Assembly: GCA_021813765.1 (NCBI GenBank)
Contig: JAKAJM010000010.1
Location: 1 to 50,236 of the forward strand
Origin: Nitrospirota bacterium
Lineage (GTDB): Bacteria > Nitrospirota > Thermodesulfovibrionia > Thermodesulfovibrionales > JdFR-88
Direction: 5' to 3'
DNA length: 50,236 nt
Every line of letters starts with the position of its first letter. Within the stretch, counting starts at the first letter, position 1. The position numbers were made by a program, and so were the translations under genes. Shown here piece by piece: positions 27,153-35,287 of the stretch. Under the pieces are notes generated by a model that saw only the letters and a program-made list of their open reading frames with translations, did no database searches and had not been told where the DNA came from.

Positions 27153-27461
27153 GTGGCTGTGGAGGACGAAAAATATCCTGAAGGCCAGGATGCGGTGCAC
27201 CTGCCCATTGACGGGGTTCTGGACCTGCACGCATTCAACCCCCGGGATGTGGAAGACCTGCTGCCCGAATACATTTCCCTGTGCAGGGAAAAGGGGGTCT
27301 TCGAGCTGCGGATAATACATGGCAAGGGGACGGGCTCGCTCAGGGAGAAGGTCCATTCCATCTTAAGGCGCCTGCCGGATGTGGCCTCCTACCGGCTTGC
27401 CGGAGAGGATGCCGGCGGCTGGGGCGCCACGCTTGTGTTTCTGAAGAAACCGCGCGGCTGA
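27153..27461 (+). CDS. Smr-domain protein
   Basis: 102 residues, essentially a lone Smr domain: LDLHAFNPRDVEDLLPEY, the HGKGTGSLREKV core and the closing GGWGATLVFL. Smr domains are nucleases of branched or RNA substrates, or mediate binding in MutS2-type proteins; the HGKGTG loop is intact. The start is GTG 27153, or GTG 27159. A TAAACT at 27146-27151 directly precedes it and there is no Shine-Dalgarno. It is divergent from hpnJ across an AT-rich spacer. Confidence 0.85.
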   Translation: MAVEDEKYPEGQDAVHLPIDGVLDLHAFNPRDVEDLLPEYISLCREKGVFELRIIHGKGTGSLREKVHSILRRLPDVASYRLAGEDAGGWGATLVFLKKPRG

Positions 27462-27483
27462 AGGCAGGGAACGAGCAAGAAGA

Positions 27484-28032
27484 TCAAAGATTGCGCTTGA
27501 CCCGCTTCCAGGTCTCAGTCCTTCCGAAAAGGGAAAAGCCAAGGTATCCCCTCAGCTTCATCGTGTCCGGGCCTGCAAGCCGGATGGAACAACCGTACGT
27601 CCTGCCATTGTCCGGGTCGTAAACCGTGCCCTTCCATTGGCCCCCGCCGCCATAGACCGCGTGTATTATCACAAGCCCCAGGATCGGTCGGCTGCGGAGG
27701 GCCGGGTCTGGATTGTTCCCATCCAGGGAGGGCTTGCCATTTTCATCGTTTGGCTGCCTGAGCCAGGAAAGCCTTCCAAGGAAACCCGGTCTGCCTTTGC
27801 TCCGCCCCGCGCTGTAAAACTGAACGCATGCGTCCCCTTTCTGGGTAAGCCAGAAGCCCACTATCTGTGCGGGGCCGCTTGCGTTTTTTGCGTGCGCGCC
27901 GCCAGGCAAATAAAAAAAGACGGCCAGAGAAAGAAAGAAGGACAGGGAAAAAACAAGGCAGCGGCGGCCCGCCACGCTTTGAAAAAGAGACTTCACTTCC
28001 CGGCCGGCCTTTCCGGCTTCATTGATAAACAT
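27484..28032 (-). CDS. Secreted DUF2147 family protein
   Basis: 182 residues with an N-terminal export signal (basic residues, then a Leu/Phe-rich helix at about 25-42 and the small residues GGAHA). The mature part follows the DUF2147 pattern: IVGFWLTQKGDACVQFY, WKGTVYDPDNGRTYGCSIRL, LRGYLGFSLFGRTETWKR. Such proteins are periplasmic beta-rich folds related to lipocalins; ligand unknown. It is convergent with the Smr gene. Confidence 0.8.
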   Translation of the reverse strand: MFINEAGKAGREVKSLFQSVAGRRCLVFSLSFFLSLAVFFYLPGGAHAKNASGPAQIVGFWLTQKGDACVQFYSAGRSKGRPGFLGRLSWLRQPNDENGKPSLDGNNPDPALRSRPILGLVIIHAVYGGGGQWKGTVYDPDNGRTYGCSIRLAGPDTMKLRGYLGFSLFGRTETWKRVKRNL

Positions 28033-28097
28033 GATCTATTAGTATAGTAAAAACGGCGGACATGCCGCCATTTTCGCAGTCCGGTTTCTTAAAAATT

Positions 28098-28169
28098 GGC
28101 CGTTCCGGGAATCCTGTGAGTGTGCACGGCAAATATCATCTTAACCCGTACAAAAAAACCTGAAGAGCC
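28098..28169 (+). repeat. Family B repeat, short copy
   Basis: About 72 bases. The left end GGCCGTTCCGGGAATCCTGT and the right end CAAAAAAACCTGAAGAGCC complement each other and match the ends of the 257-265-base copies. The middle is missing, as in an internal-deletion derivative. The flanks read AAAAATT on the left and TGAAAATT on the right, an AT-rich direct repeat that could be a target duplication. Confidence 0.65.
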
Positions 28170-28305
28170 TGAAAATTGAAAAGATAGCCTTCTCAATCCG
28201 GCCATATTGATATAGAATCTGATCAATAGTCCGGCCTGGCAGGCCGGAAAGAAAGTCCATCCAAAAAGAAAAGCCATAAAGACCCTTAAATGAAAGAGCC
28301 ATGGA

Positions 28306-29157
28306 ATGGGCATCGGGAAATGGATTGAGCTTTGCCGCATAAGGATATCTTTTTTTTCCGTTATGGCTGCGGCAACCGGATACCTTCTAGCCGCCCCCTG
28401 GCCGGAGCCCCGTCTTTTCACACTCGCCCTGGGCGTCGTTTTGCTTGCCTGCGGCGCTTCAGCCCTTAACCAGTTGCTCGAAAGAAACACCGACGCCCTC
28501 ATGCCAAGGACGGGCGGCAGACCCTTGCCCTCCGGAAGAGTCCGTCCTGCCGGGGCCCTTCTCTTTTCAGCCGCCCTCATTTCCTCGGGGACGGCAATTC
28601 TGGCAATGTCCGGGGGCCTCCTGCCCGTGGCGATGGGGCTTTTTACAATCTTCTGGTACGGTGCGGTCTACACGCCCCTGAAGAGAAAAACCGCCTTCGC
28701 GGTGGTGCCAGGAGCGCTCATAGGGGCCATCCCTCTGGCCATCGGATGGGTTTTCGGAGGAGGCGCGCTTTCCTCCCCCGGCTATATCCTGCCGTGCTTT
28801 TTTTTCTATATCTGGCAGATACCCCATTTCTGGCTGTTCATCTCGGAATACGGGGAGGAATATGAAAAGGCAGGCCTTCCCTCCCTTACAAAGGTATTCT
28901 CGGAACGCCAGCTGTCGCGCATCGTCTTCACCTGGAACTTAAGCTGTGCGGCAAGCGCCATGCTCCTTGTGCCGGGCCCTTCGGGGCGGGCCATCACATA
29001 CGGCCTTGCGGCAGCGGCCGCCTTGATGGTCCTGAGCGGCGCCGCAGCCTTAAGAGGAGGCGCGGCAAAAAGAAAAAACTATCTTTTTGCCTGGAGGGGG
29101 ATGAATGCCGCAATGCTGGCGGTGATGTGCCTTCTTTCGGCGGACAGGATATTTTAA
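28306..29157 (+). CDS. cyoE/ctaB: Heme o synthase (protoheme IX farnesyltransferase)
   Basis: A 283-residue UbiA-family membrane prenyltransferase with about eight helices. The prenyl-diphosphate motif is NQLLERNTDALMPRTGGRP near residue 53, followed by YTPLKRKT near 122 and the CyoE-type WQIPHFWLF. It adds the farnesyl group to heme b, needed for heme o/a of copper-heme oxidases. No oxidase genes are present here; a small c-type cytochrome follows after 57 bases, suggesting a respiratory setting. It could use farnesyl diphosphate from IspA. Confidence 0.9.
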   Translation: MGIGKWIELCRIRISFFSVMAAATGYLLAAPWPEPRLFTLALGVVLLACGASALNQLLERNTDALMPRTGGRPLPSGRVRPAGALLFSAALISSGTAILAMSGGLLPVAMGLFTIFWYGAVYTPLKRKTAFAVVPGALIGAIPLAIGWVFGGGALSSPGYILPCFFFYIWQIPHFWLFISEYGEEYEKAGLPSLTKVFSERQLSRIVFTWNLSCAASAMLLVPGPSGRAITYGLAAAAALMVLSGAAALRGGAAKRKNYLFAWRGMNAAMLAVMCLLSADRIF

Positions 29158-29214
29158 TTTGATTTAATCTGAACGCTCCTCAAAATAAAACGCCCCTTGA
29201 GAAAGGAGAAGAAA

Positions 29215-29538
29215 ATGAAGAAAGCCGCACCCGCCGCAGTCTTCCTGGCCGTCCTGCTTTTTTTATCCTTGTCCGCCCCGGTTTCAGCAAGAGGGATATC
29301 CGGAAAGGCCCTCTTCCAAAAAAACTGCGCGGACTGCCATGTCAACGGGGGCAACGTGGTAAACCCCGCATACACACTGCACAAAAAAGACCTGCAGAGG
29401 CATGGTGTTAAAACAGCAGATGATATCGTGCATATAATGAGGCACCCGGGCCCCGGGATGCACGCATTCAGCAAACAGATGATCCCGGACGCGCAGGCCC
29501 AAAAAATCGCCCGTTACATCCTCAGGACCTTCAAATAG
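29215..29538 (+). CDS. Periplasmic c-type cytochrome
   Basis: 107 residues with a cleavable signal peptide (MKKAAPAAVFLAVLLFLSLS...APVSA). One heme-binding motif, CADCH, lies near residue 38, and candidate axial methionines in MRHPGPGMHAFSKQM near 80-95, the fold of small class I cytochromes such as c553/c6. The start at 29215 is supported by AAAGGAG seven bases upstream; a TTG six codons earlier is inside that ribosome site. Likely a soluble electron carrier, co-transcribed with cyoE. Confidence 0.9.
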   Translation: MKKAAPAAVFLAVLLFLSLSAPVSARGISGKALFQKNCADCHVNGGNVVNPAYTLHKKDLQRHGVKTADDIVHIMRHPGPGMHAFSKQMIPDAQAQKIARYILRTFK

Positions 29539-29550
29539 GCGGCATTACGA

Positions 29551-30165
29551 TTGAGCGGACATGAAGAGCAAAAAGGCGCTGGGCGTGGCATTCCGGAAAA
29601 AGAAAAAATGCCCGGATTGACAAAGGGGCCAGGCGGCCCATGGGACCGTCTGGAATTTTTCCGGAACGGGAAAAAAAATGCTCAAATCAGAAAGGCTTCC
29701 CATGCATTGTACGGCGCAATAATCGTCTGTTTTTTGCTGCCGTTCATAACTGTGAGCTGCACTGGGCAGAAGGTAAGGACCCTTACCGGCCTCCAACTGG
29801 TCACAGGCACGTCCGTAGGCAGGCAAAACATGTTCGGGGAGCAGAGGAGACAGGAAAGGGTCCGCCCGCAGCCTTATGCCATAGCGGCATTTGCGCTGGC
29901 CATTGCCGGCTTTGCCGCAAGCTTTTTAAGGCGCAGGACAATTCGTCCATATCTTACGGCGATGTCCGCCGGGGGCGCGCTCTGCCTGCTTCTGCTTAAA
30001 ACGAAACTGGACCAGGACATCATAAACAGCGGCCAGGGTCTCCTCCAGATCGATTACGATTTTGGCTACTGGGCGTCCTTCATCCTGTTCGTCTTGTCCG
30101 CCGCGGCAAACGGATATCTGCTTTGGGGCTCCGTAAAGGACCCGGAAATGGACGATGCCGATTAG
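29551..30165 (+). CDS. Four-helix membrane protein of unknown function
   Basis: 204 residues from TTG 29551; the ATG at 29608 (MPGLTKGPGG) is an alternative, with a weak purine-rich site. Helices lie at about 53-70, 110-127, 133-150 and 170-190. Between helices 1 and 2 is the stretch VSCTGQKVRTLTGLQLVTG, a pattern I recall from small uncharacterised membrane proteins where a Gly/Thr loop follows a Cys. It is 12 bases after the cytochrome gene, so probably in the same unit. Confidence 0.65.
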   Translation: MSGHEEQKGAGRGIPEKEKMPGLTKGPGGPWDRLEFFRNGKKNAQIRKASHALYGAIIVCFLLPFITVSCTGQKVRTLTGLQLVTGTSVGRQNMFGEQRRQERVRPQPYAIAAFALAIAGFAASFLRRRTIRPYLTAMSAGGALCLLLLKTKLDQDIINSGQGLLQIDYDFGYWASFILFVLSAAANGYLLWGSVKDPEMDDAD

Positions 30166-30212
30166 GCTCCGGCACTCCGGAGGAGGCGGTGTTTGCCCCT
30201 TTTTATTGAAGC

Positions 30213-31301
30213 TTAAGCCTTGCGATGAAAGCCGTGGGCCACAGCCTCCTCAAATTCGTTTAATGTCTGCTGGTCAAGGTGCCCCTGCGGAGTCCTCAGC
30301 CTTAGCAGGGCATCCCTTTTATCGTGCACCTGGCCGGAGGCGTTTTTTATCGTAAGTGCCGTATATGCCTCTACTATGGAAGCCATGCGCCCGTTTACGG
30401 AAATCTCCCCGGACTTGATGCCACGGGGATATCCGGTACCGTCCATCTTCTCGTGGTGGCTCAGGCATATGTCCGTCACGGTCTGGTCAACACCCCGGGT
30501 GTTGTTTAAAATGTCCATACCGTACCTGACATGCAGCTTGACCTGATCAAACTCCTCCGTATCAAGTTTTCCCGGCTTAAAAAGTATCTCATCGGGTATC
30601 TTCGCGCAGCCGATGTCGTGCAGCAGCCCTCCCATCGCGTTTAACAGGCATTCTTCTTCGTTAAAACCCTTGAAAACGGAGAACATATACATGTATATGG
30701 CGACCATCAGGGAATGCAGGAACAGCGTGTTGTTGTAGTCTTCCACCGACCTCAGGATGCCGCCGAAGCCATCCTTGCCTATCGTCTTCACCAGGGCCTG
30801 GCAGGTCTCTTTCAGCTTTTGATAGGGCAGGGCCTCGCCTTTCGCCGCCAAATCGAAAGCGGAGGTCATGGATATTTTCAGAAGCCGCAGGGCGGACTGC
30901 TGCTCAAGCGGTAAAAATTTCCATTGCTCCTCGATGGTCGTATTTATCCAGTCTGAAACCTTGGCGAGGAGCACGCCTACATTGACAGGCTTTACAATGT
31001 AGTCGTTTGCTCCCTTTTTGATGGCGGTTAAAACCGTCTCCTTTTCCCTGTGGCAGGATACTATTATCACAGGGACGCGTTTCATGCTCTCGTAATCACG
31101 AATCTTGCTCAGGGCCTCAAGGCCGCCGACCTTGGGCATCTCTATGTCCAGCAGGATAAGATCGGGCTGGAACCTGATGGCATTTGAGACTGCGGACGCG
31201 CCGTCGGTGGCGCTCCTTACCTTGTAGCCGACATCTGTCAACTGTTCCTGGACCAGGCTGCAAAAAACAGGGCTGTCGTCAACAACAAGTATCTTCTTCA
31301 T
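30213..31301 (-). CDS. HD-GYP response regulator
   Basis: 362 residues. Receiver domain at 1-122 with phospho-acceptor Asp52 (LILLDIEMP) and conserved DD at 8-9 and Lys near 104 (YIVKP). A linker helix leads to an HD-GYP domain (about 185-355) with LLHDIGCAKIPDEIL, SHHEKMDGTGYPRGIKSGE and IVEAYTALT intact, so it should hydrolyse c-di-GMP when active. The gene is divergent from the GAF protein that heads the hydrogenase operon; a regulatory link is inference. Confidence 0.92.
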   Translation of the reverse strand: MKKILVVDDSPVFCSLVQEQLTDVGYKVRSATDGASAVSNAIRFQPDLILLDIEMPKVGGLEALSKIRDYESMKRVPVIIVSCHREKETVLTAIKKGANDYIVKPVNVGVLLAKVSDWINTTIEEQWKFLPLEQQSALRLLKISMTSAFDLAAKGEALPYQKLKETCQALVKTIGKDGFGGILRSVEDYNNTLFLHSLMVAIYMYMFSVFKGFNEEECLLNAMGGLLHDIGCAKIPDEILFKPGKLDTEEFDQVKLHVRYGMDILNNTRGVDQTVTDICLSHHEKMDGTGYPRGIKSGEISVNGRMASIVEAYTALTIKNASGQVHDKRDALLRLRTPQGHLDQQTLNEFEEAVAHGFHRKA

Positions 31302-31431
31302 CGACGTTCAAGAAATCCTGTCTAAAAAAATCCCCAACTTTAGTATTGAGGCTTCCGGCTCTGCGGAATTATAACAGATTTTTTGCCGGTCCGGCTCAAG
31401 CCACCCGTCCCCGCCGCCCCTCCTCTGTTTA

Positions 31432-31460
31432 TTGAACGGACATCCCCTCCGTGATAGGCT
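31432..31460 (+). promoter_or_regulatory. Promoter of the GAF-hydrogenase operon
   Basis: TTGAAC at 31432-31437, a 17-base spacer, TAGGCT at 31455-31460. The ATG of the GAF gene is at 31467, six bases downstream, so the predicted transcript is leaderless. No Shine-Dalgarno is visible. Confidence 0.55.
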
Positions 31461-31466
31461 CTAGAT

Positions 31467-32504
31467 ATGCAAAAAGAAACGCAAAAGGCCTGTGACCTTT
31501 GCAAGGAACTTATCTGCGCCTGCGAATTCAAGGACATGCTGAACGTCCTGGCAAGGTCTATCGCCCAGAGGCTCTCCGCAAAAGGGTGTTCCATAGAGCT
31601 TTTAAACAGGAAGGGCCTTTCGCTTGAGCTGGCAGCCCTGTATGGCGCGGGCGCGGAGTACCTTGAACCTGCAGAAGGCCCGCCCGACCCAAAAAAACTC
31701 GAGGCCGACAGCCTGGCGCTCCGGGGAGAGGCAAGCAGCCTGGCCGTCTCAGTGGGTTCCGGAAAGGACGGAATACGACGTGTCATGAGCGTGCCCCTTC
31801 CTTCGGACCGGGGGGTCATCGGCATCATAAGGGTATATTCGGAGGAGGCCAGCGATTTCACCCCGGAGGAGACGCGGCAAGCCATTTTTTTTGCCTCCAT
31901 GGGAGGCATGCTCGCCGGGAAGGCAAAGGCATGGGACAGGATGAAGACGCTTGCGGAGTCCGCCCGGTTACTGTCGGGGACGCTTTCCGCAGACGGGGTC
32001 CTTAAGGAGATCGTGGAGGCCGCCGCAAAGGGGCTTGATTCAATGGGCGCATCTGTGTGGCTTCTGGACAGGGAACAGAAAAAACTGTTCTTCGGGGCCG
32101 CCTGCGGCCTTTCAGACAAATACCCGGCAAGAAAAGAGGCAGGGACAGGGGACAGCCCCCTGTACAGGGAATCCCTGGAATGCAGGACAATAAGCATACC
32201 GGACATCTCCCTTGACAGCAGGGTCACGGACCGCGAAGAGCTTGCCGCCGAGGGCGTTAACGCGCTCCTTTGCGTACCGCTTGCTGTCAGGGGGGCCGTG
32301 CTGGGAATCCTCCTGGCATACATGCCGTACCCATACGAGTTCAGCCGGGAGGACGTGGAGTTCGCAAGCGGCATTGCCTGCCTGGGTGCGATTGCCATGG
32401 AAAATGCCCGCCTCTTTGAGCACGTAAAACGCGAATATGATGAACTCCAAAAAGACGTATGGAAATGGTATGACTGGGGTGAACGCTTCCCAAAGAAATT
32501 ATAG
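31467..32504 (+). CDS. Tandem GAF protein with N-terminal cysteine cluster, linked to the hydrogenase operon
   Basis: 345 residues. The first 20 residues hold Cys9, Cys12, Cys17 and Cys19 (CDLCKELICACE), suitable for a metal or redox site. Two GAF domains follow (about 20-155 and 170-325). The C-terminal helix ends YDELQKDVWKWYDW. There is no output domain and no DNA-binding motif. Its 3' end overlaps hydB, so it is translated with the hydrogenase. It may sense redox state or a small ligand and interact with the enzyme or a kinase. Both ideas are inference. Confidence 0.8.
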   Translation: MQKETQKACDLCKELICACEFKDMLNVLARSIAQRLSAKGCSIELLNRKGLSLELAALYGAGAEYLEPAEGPPDPKKLEADSLALRGEASSLAVSVGSGKDGIRRVMSVPLPSDRGVIGIIRVYSEEASDFTPEETRQAIFFASMGGMLAGKAKAWDRMKTLAESARLLSGTLSADGVLKEIVEAAAKGLDSMGASVWLLDREQKKLFFGAACGLSDKYPARKEAGTGDSPLYRESLECRTISIPDISLDSRVTDREELAAEGVNALLCVPLAVRGAVLGILLAYMPYPYEFSREDVEFASGIACLGAIAMENARLFEHVKREYDELQKDVWKWYDWGERFPKKL

Positions 32505-33567
32505 GGTCATTTTGCCGGAGAATGCCCTGGCCCGCTGGCTAGAATGGCTGGGAGGGTTTTATACGCTTACCGGTCCGGTGGGCGGAGGCGTTGCCGCAAG
32601 GTTCACCGAAATATCCAAGTTCGAGCAAATGGACCTCGATTATCAAAGCACCATGCTGCCGCCAGGGAAAAAATACCTCTTTGAGCCGGTGGAGGAGGTC
32701 CTTTCCTTTGATGTCTCAGAAGGGGTTTTTTCCTCCGGACCTTATCCGCCCGGGCGGAAGCGGGCGCTGATAGGCGTCCATCCCTGCGATGTAAACGCCA
32801 TACTATACCTGGATATGGTCTTCCTCTCCGGCCCGTATGCGGACCCTTTTTACAGGGCAAGGAGGGAAAACACCTTTATCATCGCGCTTAACTGCAAAAG
32901 CGTGACCGGCCTCTGCTTCTGCCACCTCGTAGGGGCGGGGCCTTATCTTAAGGCCGTAAGCGGATACGACATCCTCCTTACGGAAATCGGAGAAGAGGAA
33001 GGGGCGGAACGCAGAGGCGGGAAAAACAGAAAATTCATGGTGGAGCTGGTGAGCGAAAAGGCCAGAGAGCTGTGTGACGTTTTTCCTTTTTCCATGGGGG
33101 AGCAGCCGGAAGAAAAAGACTTTGAAAAAATGAGCAGGATGGAGGCGGCCCTTTTGAAGAGCTTCAGGAAAAACCTGGATATGGAGGGCGTGCAAAGCGC
33201 GCTCCTTTCCCGGCCGGACCACCATGCGCTCAAGGAAACAGCGGACTCCAGATGCCTTTCCTGCTCCAACTGCGTTATGGTCTGCCCAACCTGCTTCTGC
33301 CATGATGTCATGGACAAAACAGATGTATCCCTGTCCCGGTCCAGGAGGGTCAGAAGGTGGGACGCCTGCCAGGACATCTCTTTCGCGCAGGTGCACGGAG
33401 GCAATTTCAGGGCCCAAAGGCATGCAAGGCTGAGGCAGTTCGTCTATCACAAGCTGGACTACGAAGAGCAGTTCGGCAGGAAGGGTACAGTGGGCTGCGG
33501 CCGGTGCATAAGGTGGTGCCCCACGGGCATCGACCTGACGGAGATCGCCCGGGCGATGATGGAATGA
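32470..33567 (+). CDS. hydB: Hydrogenase beta subunit, 4Fe-4S electron-transfer protein (HydB type)
   Basis: 365 residues from ATG 32470 (MTGVNASQRNYRV). The C-terminal part carries two ferredoxin-type cluster motifs: CLSCSNCVMVCPTCFC near 270 and CGRCIRWCPTGID near 345. The N-terminal HPCDVNAI and CFCHLVGAGP stretches match the beta subunit of archaeal sulfhydrogenase and anaerobic sulfite reductase subunit A. It passes electrons between the HydDA module and the flavoprotein HydG. The start overlaps the GAF gene and the stop overlaps hydG (ATGA). Confidence 0.88.
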   Translation: MTGVNASQRNYRVILPENALARWLEWLGGFYTLTGPVGGGVAARFTEISKFEQMDLDYQSTMLPPGKKYLFEPVEEVLSFDVSEGVFSSGPYPPGRKRALIGVHPCDVNAILYLDMVFLSGPYADPFYRARRENTFIIALNCKSVTGLCFCHLVGAGPYLKAVSGYDILLTEIGEEEGAERRGGKNRKFMVELVSEKARELCDVFPFSMGEQPEEKDFEKMSRMEAALLKSFRKNLDMEGVQSALLSRPDHHALKETADSRCLSCSNCVMVCPTCFCHDVMDKTDVSLSRSRRVRRWDACQDISFAQVHGGNFRAQRHARLRQFVYHKLDYEEQFGRKGTVGCGRCIRWCPTGIDLTEIARAMME

Positions 33568-34481
33568 TAACCCGGGAAACGGCAAAAAAAAGCCTCCATG
33601 TCCCCGTAAGGGCCGTGATAAAGGGCGTGAAGGATGAGGCCCCAGGCGTCAGGACACTGCTTCTGGAGCCCGTGGAGGGGCAATTTCCGCGCGCTGGCCG
33701 TGTTTCAAGACCGGGACAGTTCAATATGCTTGGCTACCCCGGGGTGGGCGAAGCGCCCATCTCTTACAGCATGCTCCCTCCGGGAAAAACAGACGCAAAG
33801 GCAGAAGAACTTTTCGGGCATACCATCCGGAGGGCGGGCAGGGTGACCGGATATCTAGAAAAGTTCAAAGAGGAAGACGAAATCTTTTTCCGCGGCCCCT
33901 TCGGGCGCGGCTGGCCGGTTGAAGAGGCCAGGGGCAAACATCTGCTTCTCATAACGGGCGGGCTCGGGCTTGCCCCCTTAAAGCCGGTAATAGAGATGGC
34001 CCCGTCGCTTGGCCTGGCCGGAGCAACACTTCTTCACGGGGCAAGGACGGCGGGGGACATCATCTTTAAGGCGGAGCTGGCCCGCTGGAAAACCGGCGGG
34101 GCTGTTGAGATAGGCCTCACGGTGGATAACCCGCCCGGGAATTTTTTTAAAAAGAGGCAAGACAGGGGCCTTGAAGGATTTGAAAAGGCAATTGGGGAAA
34201 TACGCACGGGCCTTATAACGGAGCTCATCCGCCCCTTGCAGATAGACCCGGCAAAAACGGTCGCCTTCATCTGCGGTCCGGAGATAATGATGCGTTTTGC
34301 CTCCAGGGATCTCATGATGAAGGGAATGGGAGGCGCGGGTATTTATGTATCCATGGAAAGGAGAATGAGGTGCGGCACCGGCCATTGCGGCCACTGCCAG
34401 ATCGGCCCCTGGTTCACCTGCAAGGACGGGCCCGTCTTTTCCTGCGCGCAGCTAAGGGGGTTGCCCGATGTCATTATATAA
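33564..34481 (+). CDS. hydG: Hydrogenase gamma subunit, FAD/NAD(P)-binding reductase (HydG type)
   Basis: 305 residues beginning MITRETAKKSL. A ferredoxin-NADP-reductase-like module has the FAD site (RPGQFNMLGYPGVGEAPIS) and the nucleotide site (LLITGGLGLAPLKP, then FICGPEIMMRFA). It ends in a [2Fe-2S] motif MRCGTGHCGHCQ with downstream Cys pairs. In group 3b hydrogenases this subunit couples H2 to NADP(H). The start is fixed by the 4-base ATGA overlap with hydB. Its end overlaps hydD by 14 bases. The name follows archaeal sulfhydrogenase, not the [FeFe] maturase HydG. Confidence 0.88.
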   Translation: MITRETAKKSLHVPVRAVIKGVKDEAPGVRTLLLEPVEGQFPRAGRVSRPGQFNMLGYPGVGEAPISYSMLPPGKTDAKAEELFGHTIRRAGRVTGYLEKFKEEDEIFFRGPFGRGWPVEEARGKHLLLITGGLGLAPLKPVIEMAPSLGLAGATLLHGARTAGDIIFKAELARWKTGGAVEIGLTVDNPPGNFFKKRQDRGLEGFEKAIGEIRTGLITELIRPLQIDPAKTVAFICGPEIMMRFASRDLMMKGMGGAGIYVSMERRMRCGTGHCGHCQIGPWFTCKDGPVFSCAQLRGLPDVII

Positions 34482-35283
34482 AGCCCCTCAGCCTCTGAAA
34501 GGCGCAAAAAATTTCCACATGGGCGCAAGGAGGCCCAGGGCAGGGTTTTTCAAGTTCACCTGCTGCTCCGGATGCGGCTTTGAGCTTGCCTATTTTCAAA
34601 GGTGCCTGGAGGAGACGCTTGCCGCATTCGATTTCGCTTTTTTCAGGCTTGCAAGCTCCTCAGGCACGCCTGAAGGCCCTTTCGACCTGTCACTGGTGGA
34701 AGGGGCGGTGACAGAGCCCTTCCAGATAATCGAACTCAAGAAGATAAGACAAAGAAGCAAGGTGCTTTATGCCATCGGGTCTTGCGCTATCACCGGGGGC
34801 ATCCCGGCGATAAAGGCCCTTGCCCCGGAGGCCCAGGTCGAGGGTGCGGCGTACAAGGAAAGGCTTTACGGGCTGGCCTCTACGCGGCCCCATGTCATCA
34901 ACGATTACGTGCAGGTGGACGGCTTCATAAGGGGATGTCCTCCAGGTGAAAGGGACCTTTTTGAGGCGCTGTCCTCCGCTTTGATGGGCAAAGACCCTGA
35001 ATTCACGGAATACAGCGTTTGCATGGAGTGCAAGATGGCGGACAACAAGTGCGTGCTTGTGGAAGAAGGGCTTCCGTGCATGGGGCCGGTGACAAACGCG
35101 GGCTGCGGCGCTCTCTGCCCCGCGCACCACAGGGCATGCTACGGATGCTTTGGTCTTATGGGCCAGGCCAACATCCATGCGCTCAAGGGCAGGTTCAGGG
35201 AGCTGGGCCATTTCAGCGAGGAGGACATAGAGAACAGGTTTTTCACCCTGTTTGGCGCGCTGGGGAAAACGGAGCGAAAGTGA
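34468..35283 (+). CDS. hydD: [NiFe] hydrogenase small (delta) subunit
   Basis: 271 residues, the electron-transfer subunit bearing the iron-sulfur chain. The proximal cluster ligands start with TCCSGCGFELAYF (Cys32, 33, 36) and continue with GSCAITGG and RGCPPGE. Two further clusters are bound by the C-terminal CMECKMADNKC...CMGPVTNAGCGALC...CYGCFG array. There is no Tat signal, so the enzyme is cytoplasmic, as expected for group 3b. It is followed 4 bases on by the large subunit. Confidence 0.92.
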   Translation: MSLYKAPQPLKGAKNFHMGARRPRAGFFKFTCCSGCGFELAYFQRCLEETLAAFDFAFFRLASSSGTPEGPFDLSLVEGAVTEPFQIIELKKIRQRSKVLYAIGSCAITGGIPAIKALAPEAQVEGAAYKERLYGLASTRPHVINDYVQVDGFIRGCPPGERDLFEALSSALMGKDPEFTEYSVCMECKMADNKCVLVEEGLPCMGPVTNAGCGALCPAHHRACYGCFGLMGQANIHALKGRFRELGHFSEEDIENRFFTLFGALGKTERK

Positions 35284-35287
35284 AGGC

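Noticed and set aside
28040-28075. Hairpin GGCGG-ACATG-CCGCC upstream of the DUF2147 gene tested as a terminator
   Set aside because: It lies upstream of the only nearby gene on the strand where a T-run exists, and the stem is only 5 bases. A leader hairpin is possible but weak.
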